Source of the DNA: Pirellulales bacterium
GTDB taxonomy: Bacteria; Planctomycetota; Planctomycetia; Pirellulales; Thermoguttaceae
Direction: 5' to 3'
NCBI GenBank assembly: GCA_030605745.1
Contig: JAUWHT010000155.1
Span: 1-17,116, forward strand
DNA length: 17,116 nt
Shown here: positions 13,383 through 17,116 of the stretch, in pieces
How the letters are laid out: the number at the start of each line of letters is the position of its first letter
How positions within the stretch are numbered: position 1 is the first letter of the stretch
The notes under the pieces: model-generated
Seen by the model: only the letters and a program-made list of their open reading frames with translations
What the model was told of the DNA's origin: nothing
The model's database searches: none
Made by a program: the position numbers and the translations under genes

Positions 13383-13856
13383 ATGGACTACGAAATCCAA
13401 CGTTGCACGCGACACTGCTCCAAAAGCGGCCGGGAATTGGTCCCTGGCGAGGAGTTTTACTCGGTGTTGGTCGCCGAGGGCAGCCAGTTGCGGCGATATG
13501 ACTACTCGACCGGCGCCTGGGAAGGGCCGCCTAAGGAGGCCATCGGCTGGTGGAAATCGCAGATCCCCGACCGTGGTGCCGACCGGATGCGTTGGGCCCC
13601 GAACGACGTGATGCTCCAGTTTTTCGACGAGTTGGCCGAGCAGCCGGACAAGCAGGACATGCGATACGTGCTGTCGCTGCTGTTGGTCCGCCGTCGCGTA
13701 ATGCGCCTGGAGGAGAATGAAAAGGACGAGCAAGGCCGGGAAATTATGGTCTTATACTGTCCTCGCCGCGAGACTACGTACAAGGTTCCAGCAATTGCCC
13801 CCGAGAAGTCGCGCGTCGGCGAGATACAGCAACAACTCGCCCGGCTGCTGGAGTAG
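13383..13856 (+). CDS. Conserved-looking cytoplasmic protein of unknown function (157 aa)
   Basis: The chosen start is the ATG at 13383; a GTG at 13374 is in frame, and neither has a strong ribosome binding site. The N-terminus MDYEIQRCTRHCSKSGRELV carries a C-x3-C pair and a PGEEFYSVLV strand that looks like a small zinc-ribbon-like or beta domain. The middle is rich in Trp and charged residues (WEGPPKEAIGWWKSQIP). A helical part follows (MLQFFDELAEQPDKQDMRYVLSLLLVRRRVMRLEE), then LYCPRRETTYKV and a C-terminal helix. I believe similar proteins occur next to the following lipoprotein gene in other planctomycetes, but this is from memory and unverified. There is no signal peptide. It is flanked by inverted 63-bp elements. 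Codon use matches the neighbours, so it is a genuine gene. Confidence 0.75.
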   Translation: MDYEIQRCTRHCSKSGRELVPGEEFYSVLVAEGSQLRRYDYSTGAWEGPPKEAIGWWKSQIPDRGADRMRWAPNDVMLQFFDELAEQPDKQDMRYVLSLLLVRRRVMRLEENEKDEQGREIMVLYCPRRETTYKVPAIAPEKSRVGEIQQQLARLLE

Positions 13857-13884
13857 GGTAGGGATTGGGGATTGGGGATTGGGG
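13856..13884 (+). repeat. GGGGATT tandem repeat, G-quadruplex motif
   Basis: Starting at the last base of the stop codon, runs of three or four G alternate with TA or ATT: GGG, TA, GGG, ATT, GGGG, ATT, GGGG, ATT, GGGG. Five G-runs with 2-3-nt loops satisfy the standard rule for a stable intramolecular G-quadruplex, in DNA and in the 3' UTR of the mRNA. The G-rich strand is the coding strand. Confidence 0.8.
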
Positions 13885-13927
13885 AACAGGGATTAGTGGA
13901 TTGTCAACACTGAATTGATTGTTTGAC

Positions 13928-13990
13928 AATAGCCGGGACGCAACGCGTCGCGGGGACATTCCCGCGGGACGTTGTCCCCCGGCTATCGGT
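13928..13990 (-). repeat. 63-bp palindromic element, copy B (inverted relative to copy A)
   Basis: Read on the minus strand it starts ACCGATAGCCGGGGGACAAC, like copy A, and ends GTCCCGGCTATT. Internal pairings (CAACG with CGTTG, CGCGGG with CCCGCG) make it a near-complete hairpin, better paired than copy A. It lies 71 nt after the 157-residue protein gene and 26 nt before the next gene's first ATG. Confidence 0.85.
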
Positions 13991-14016
13991 AACACTGGTC
14001 GGCGTGCCCTGAAAGC

Positions 14017-14895
14017 ATGAAAGGTTCCATGAACGGATATCGACGTTGCCTGTTGTTGTTCGCGCTGGTGGGCCTGTTTGGACTCAGCGGGGCGAGTTGC
14101 CCCAGTATGCTCCAGCAGTACGCGGGCCCCCCGTTGCCACGCGTATTGCCGCCGGCACCGACGCTCGAGCAGGTCATCCAGGTGGTCAACCGCAACGGTT
14201 CGCAGATCCAGTCTTTTGCAACCACGCACGCCACGCTTACCGGGCCGGGGTTCCCACCGCTTCGGGCCAATCTAGCGTTTCAGCGGCCCAGGCGGTTCCG
14301 GCTGCGGGCCGATACGGCCGTGACCGGGCCGGAACTGGATATCGGCAGCAACGAGGAGCTTTTCTGGTTCTGGATCAAGCGCAACCAGCCACCGGTAGTC
14401 TACTATTGTCGGCACTATCAGTTCCCCGGCAGTCGGGCGCGGCAGATGATTCCGATGGACCCGGGCTGGCTCGTCGAGGCGTTGGGAGTCGTTGGGTTTG
14501 ATCCGGCCCTGCCACATCAGGGTCCGTTCATCCTGCCGGGCGATCGGCTTCAGGTACGGACCATGCAGGAAACACTGGAGGGACCGATCACCAAATCCAC
14601 CACCATCGACGCCTCCCAGGGTTGGGTGCTCGGACAAGACGTCTACGACGCCCGTGGCCGGCTGATCGCCCGATCCGTCGCCAGCCGGCATCGTCGTGAC
14701 CCGCTCACCGGGCTGGTCATGCCGACTGTGGTGCAGATCGACTGTCCGCCGGTGGGATTCTCGATGCGGATCGACCTGGGCAACGTTCGGATCAACCGGC
14801 TGCCGAGCGATCGGGCCGAACTCTGGGCAATGCCGGACTACCAAGGCTCGCCGGCGGTCGACCTGGGCGATCCGGGCCGCTTGAGGCAGCAATAA
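14017..14895 (+). CDS. Probable lipoprotein, LolA/LolB-like fold (292 aa)
   Basis: The N-terminus shows a signal sequence RRCLLLFALVGLFGL followed by SGASC, a near-lipobox with C28 as the possible lipidated residue (G rather than L/V/I at -3 makes this imperfect). The start is uncertain: the ATG at 14017 or the ATG at 14029, where AAAGG lies 4 nt upstream. The mature part has a helix (TLEQVIQVVNRNGSQIQSFA), then beta strands: ANLAFQRPRRFRLRADTAV, ELDIGSNEELFWFWIK, PPVVYYCRHYQF, a hydrophobic PGWLVEALGVVGF segment, and strands near VVQIDCPPVGFSMRIDLGNV. This is the layout of LolA/LolB-type half-barrels that carry or bind lipoproteins, though the similarity is structural and inferred. It is convergent with the LolA-like gene at 14915. 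The stop lies inside the shared terminator repeat. Confidence 0.75.
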   Translation: MKGSMNGYRRCLLLFALVGLFGLSGASCPSMLQQYAGPPLPRVLPPAPTLEQVIQVVNRNGSQIQSFATTHATLTGPGFPPLRANLAFQRPRRFRLRADTAVTGPELDIGSNEELFWFWIKRNQPPVVYYCRHYQFPGSRARQMIPMDPGWLVEALGVVGFDPALPHQGPFILPGDRLQVRTMQETLEGPITKSTTIDASQGWVLGQDVYDARGRLIARSVASRHRRDPLTGLVMPTVVQIDCPPVGFSMRIDLGNVRINRLPSDRAELWAMPDYQGSPAVDLGDPGRLRQQ

Positions 14896-14914
14896 ATTGC
14901 CGCCCCCTCGCCAC
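14879..14914. terminator. Terminator-like hairpin between convergent genes (repeat copy 2)
   Basis: GGCAGCAA (14886-14893) can pair with TTGCCGCC (14897-14904) around TAAA, with one wobble or mismatch near the base. The flanks CTTGAGG and CCCCCTC match the copy behind leuA at 4036-4066. It contains the TAA stop of the upstream lipoprotein gene and lies 10 nt beyond the stop of the minus-strand LolA-like gene, so it could end both transcripts. Confidence 0.55.
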
Positions 14915-15757
14915 CTACTCCTTTAAGGATTCCAGGAAGCGGTCCGTCTCGTCGGAATACTTGAGATCGCCCGGGTTGTAGACGAACCGATTGGGGTCGA
15001 TGGGCACGTTGATGTCGACATCGTAGAGATCCATAGCCACCATCACCCGAGTTGCGCAGCCGTCTGTCCGGCGGTACTCAATGCGGTAAGGAAACCGGGC
15101 CTCCTGCCCCAGCAATAGAACAACGTGGTCGGGCAGATGCTCCGGGAGTTTGCTCAGATCGGGGAAGTTGCCGGCCTGGATGGTCTGTTTCTGATCAGGC
15201 AGGAGCTTAACTAGTTGCTCTGGCTTCCATCGACCTTCGAGTCTCCAGACGGGCCGTTTGTGTTTGCCCCATCGCCCTGGTTGGGCGGAGGTGAAGTCGA
15301 AGGCGGCATAGAGTCCACGGAGCATTCTGGGCACTCCCCCCAGGCCGGGCAACACTCCCAAATTGCCTTGCCCGGGTATTTTGCCGGCCTGTTCGAGGGC
15401 CTGCCTTGCACGAGCCACGTCGATACGGCCGAGTTCCTCTTTATCCGGCAGCTTGCACTTGGTCCATAGGAAGCGCCCGTCGCAGACCTGCAACAGGCTG
15501 CTGGTCTGGTCGCCAAGTTGGATCTTCAGTTCGAGGCGGAGCAGGTGATTCGGCCCCTGACGCTGCTCCCAATAGCTGCCGGAGCCGAACAGCCGTTTGC
15601 CGAACAGGTTGACTTCCTGGCGGATTTTGGCGGAGACGGAGTTGTGAGCTTCGAGGGTCCGCACGGCGGCCTCCAAAAGCGCCTTTCCGCTTTCCGCATT
15701 GACCGTGGCTGCGGACGTCCACCACAGTAACAGAAAAATAGGTAATCTAGCCAGCAT
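14915..15757 (-). CDS. Exported LolA-like protein (280 aa)
   Basis: The chosen start is the ATG at 15757, which opens a compact signal peptide (MLARLPIFLLLWWTSAATVNA-ESG). In-frame ATGs at 15817, 15826 and 15871 would add 20-38 residues with poor codon bias and none has a ribosome binding site. The mature part begins with a helix (SGKALLEAAVRTLEAHNSVS) and then antiparallel strands: AKIRQEVNLFGKRLFGSGSYWEQ, HLLRLELKIQLG, SLLQVCDGRFLWTKCKL, VWRLEGRWKP, DHVVLLLGQEARFPYRIEYRR, VMVAMDLYDVDINVPIDPNRFVY. This is the LolA/outer-membrane lipoprotein-sorting pattern of an unclosed barrel, including a C-terminal strand with NVPIDPNRF-Y. It would act in the periplasm, possibly on lipid or lipoprotein. 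It is divergent from the 15880 lipoprotein gene. Confidence 0.75.
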   Translation of the reverse strand: MLARLPIFLLLWWTSAATVNAESGKALLEAAVRTLEAHNSVSAKIRQEVNLFGKRLFGSGSYWEQRQGPNHLLRLELKIQLGDQTSSLLQVCDGRFLWTKCKLPDKEELGRIDVARARQALEQAGKIPGQGNLGVLPGLGGVPRMLRGLYAAFDFTSAQPGRWGKHKRPVWRLEGRWKPEQLVKLLPDQKQTIQAGNFPDLSKLPEHLPDHVVLLLGQEARFPYRIEYRRTDGCATRVMVAMDLYDVDINVPIDPNRFVYNPGDLKYSDETDRFLESLKE

Positions 15758-15879
15758 ATTGCCGGTATTAACGGATTTACCAAAGAATCCGGTTGTAACA
15801 CGCCGAACATTAGACATCAGAAGCATTGTAAAATGGCTTGATGGTGGGGTCCACGTCAATCTGTTTGACAAGGGGGGAC

Positions 15880-16959
15880 ATGATGAGGATTTTAGTAGTG
15901 TCTTTGTTGTTGGTGCTCACGGCAATCGCCGGTTGCACGCGACCGTTTAAGAACAACTTGCCGCCTGCCAAGCTGTTGATGGAGCCTGGTCCGGGTGTAG
16001 GCGGTCCCGGTCCGGGTATTATGATGTACCAATCGGCTGCTCCGGCTACCGGCCAGTCGTCGCAGGTCGCGTTGGTGGGGCCGGAAGGGATGATGGTTGC
16101 TTGGGACGTCGGTGGGCCCGGGCTGTTCGACTCCGAATCGCTGATTTGCCCCGGTCGCTACAACTTCCCGCAGGGGGCCATCTATCGGCTGAAGCTGACC
16201 AACGTTCCGGGCCGTCCGGGCGTGGAATTGTATCCCACGTTGGAGGTCGGCCCGGCAATGCCCAGGACCGAGGCCTTCCTGGCGCACAACGCAATTCCCG
16301 TCCAATTCACCCCAGAAGACTTCGACCAGGTGCTCACCGGCAACTTCGTCACCAAGGTGATCTACCTGCCGGACCCAGAGTTCCAGGAGTTGGCCCTGGC
16401 CGGTGTGGAAACGCTGGTCAGCACGCGGCTTGATCCGGGCGTGGATCCGATCGTCGAGGCCGACCGCCGCGGGGCGATCCTGGCAATCGTTCGCTTGGGG
16501 AACAGGGACCTGGAGATCCCCAGCGAGATGATTGAGCAATTCGAGGCAGATGGCGTGATGCCGGCCTCCCACAACACGCCGGCGTCGTACCAGCCGACGG
16601 CCGCCGGGCCAAGACCGTTGGGTGCGGCGGTGGGCGGCACGAGCACAATGCCGGGCGGTCACATATCGGGGGTTACCGCCCCGCAATACGGGATGCCCAC
16701 CTGCGGCACACCGATCGGACTGGCCGGCCCACCGCACGTGCCCTTGGGAGTCCCTGCCGGCCTGCGAAGGCACGCGGTCAAGAACCACACGTGTGTTTGT
16801 GTTCCGAAGCCCACTCGACACGTGAGGATCGACGTGCGGCAGGATCCGGGGTTCACCTATCCCAAGCCGGCCAACCACGTGTACATCGTCGAGCAACAAT
16901 TTCCCGGGTTGGGACTGAACTGCCAGCCGCCCGGCGACAAATGCGAGATTATTAAATAA
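15880..16959 (+). CDS. Lipoprotein of unknown function with Pro/Gly/Cys-rich C-terminal part (359 aa)
   Basis: The start is the ATG at 15880 (a second ATG follows directly), with GGGGGG about 3-9 nt upstream. A textbook lipoprotein signal is present: MMRILVVSLLLVLTAIAGC with lipobox I-A-G-C, so C19 would be lipidated. A Gly/Pro-rich linker follows (MEPGPGVGGPGPGIMMYQ). The core domain spans roughly residues 65-225, with AWDVGGPGLFDSESLICPGR, YNFPQGAIYRLKLTNVPGRP, VELYPTLEV, FLAHNAIPVQFTPEDFDQVL, GNFVTKVIYLPDPEFQELAL and AILAIVRLGNRDLEIPSEMI. The last ~130 residues are low-complexity (Gly, Pro, Thr, His) with CVCVPKP and two repeats around P-x-N-H-V-Y and R-H-V-R. I recall similar lipoproteins from planctomycetes but no named function. 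It is envelope-anchored by prediction. Confidence 0.8.
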   Translation: MMRILVVSLLLVLTAIAGCTRPFKNNLPPAKLLMEPGPGVGGPGPGIMMYQSAAPATGQSSQVALVGPEGMMVAWDVGGPGLFDSESLICPGRYNFPQGAIYRLKLTNVPGRPGVELYPTLEVGPAMPRTEAFLAHNAIPVQFTPEDFDQVLTGNFVTKVIYLPDPEFQELALAGVETLVSTRLDPGVDPIVEADRRGAILAIVRLGNRDLEIPSEMIEQFEADGVMPASHNTPASYQPTAAGPRPLGAAVGGTSTMPGGHISGVTAPQYGMPTCGTPIGLAGPPHVPLGVPAGLRRHAVKNHTCVCVPKPTRHVRIDVRQDPGFTYPKPANHVYIVEQQFPGLGLNCQPPGDKCEIIK

Positions 16960-16984
16960 CTCAAACTGTAAACGCGGTAGTGCC

Positions 16985-17116
16985 TCACGATGTTGGCAAG
17001 GATTTCTTGGGTTTATAGCGGTCTAATGCTGATGTTAGAACATTTTCTCGTTGTTCGACCCAGTCCTCTCGCTGCAGGTCGCTAACATGAACCGGATACC
17101 GGATGTACGCCAGCAC
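16985..17116 (-). CDS. C-terminal end of an unidentified protein (5' part beyond the window)
   Basis: From the right edge an open minus-strand frame of 43 codons reads VLAYIRYPVHVSDLQREDWV, continuing through EQRENVLTSALDRYKPKK to a TGA at 16985-16987. The charged, amphipathic composition ending in a basic tail looks like a genuine protein end; the other two frames on that strand are interrupted. Codon use is less G/C-biased than in the neighbouring genes, which may mean a different origin. No motif allows a function. The 25 nt to the lipoprotein stop leave the two genes convergent and tightly packed, without an obvious terminator. Confidence 0.45.
   Translation of the reverse strand: MLAYIRYPVHVSDLQREDWVEQRENVLTSALDRYKPKKSLPTS

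Noticed and set aside
13145..13990. CRISPR array from the two similar palindromic repeats
   Set aside because: There are only two copies, in opposite orientation and 720 bp apart, with a gene between them and no cas genes.
13774..14229. Minus-strand frame of 151 codons across the G-rich repeat and element copy B
   Set aside because: Its middle is the translated GGGGATT repeat (Pro/Ile/Asn run) and its ends are antisense to supported genes.
15892..16899. 335-codon minus-strand frame opposite the 15880 lipoprotein gene
   Set aside because: The plus-strand gene has a strong ribosome binding site and a textbook lipobox; the antisense frame has neither and reads as Arg/His/Gly-rich shadow.

Overview
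The window looks like chromosomal DNA of a planctomycete, probably from the Pirellulales side. The signs are high G+C coding with strong third-position G/C bias, many short secreted proteins and lipoproteins of types common in planctomycetes, a URO-D-family protein inside a sugar operon, and frequent short palindromic repeats between genes. This placement is inferred from gene content and style; no marker gene such as 16S rRNA is present.

Left part (1-3600): the end of an unidentified proline-rich protein, a 72-residue winged-helix protein (DUF2582-like), a small exported LTXXQ-like helical protein on the minus strand, a 448-residue exported TPR protein, and a small secreted protein with 11 cysteines on the minus strand. 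Three families of inverted repeats occupy the spaces between them. Middle-left (3950-5760): tRNA-Leu(UAA) and leuA (2-isopropylmalate synthase), both on the minus strand, separated by a hairpin; the leuA leader is rich in palindromes.

Central part (5807-13096, all minus strand): a pentose-catabolism operon read from about 13060 down to 5807. A near-consensus sigma-70 promoter (TTGACC-N17-GATAAT) lies upstream. Gene order is URO-D-like protein, a short coding-like remnant or small ORF, MFS sugar porter, TIM-barrel sugar epimerase/isomerase, ribulokinase (araB), L-ribulose-5-phosphate 4-epimerase (araD, overlapping araB by 10 nt), and a periplasmic sugar-binding protein. Together these would import an L-arabinose/L-ribulose-type pentose, phosphorylate L-ribulose and convert L-ribulose-5-phosphate to D-xylulose-5-phosphate. 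L-arabinose isomerase (araA) is absent, and the binding protein has no ABC permease or ATPase next to it.

Right part (13140-17116): a 157-residue conserved-looking cytoplasmic protein flanked by two 63-bp palindromic elements in opposite orientation, with a G-quadruplex-type tandem repeat right after its stop codon. Then come a 292-residue lipoprotein-like protein convergent with a LolA-like exported protein, a 359-residue lipoprotein divergent from the latter, and the last 43 codons of an unidentified minus-strand gene at the edge. The same roughly 36-bp terminator-like hairpin sits behind leuA and behind the LolA-like gene.

I see no CRISPR array, transposase, integrase or phage gene. The most interesting items are the unusual composition of the pentose operon, the coding-like fragment between the URO-D-like and transporter genes, and the paired repeat families.
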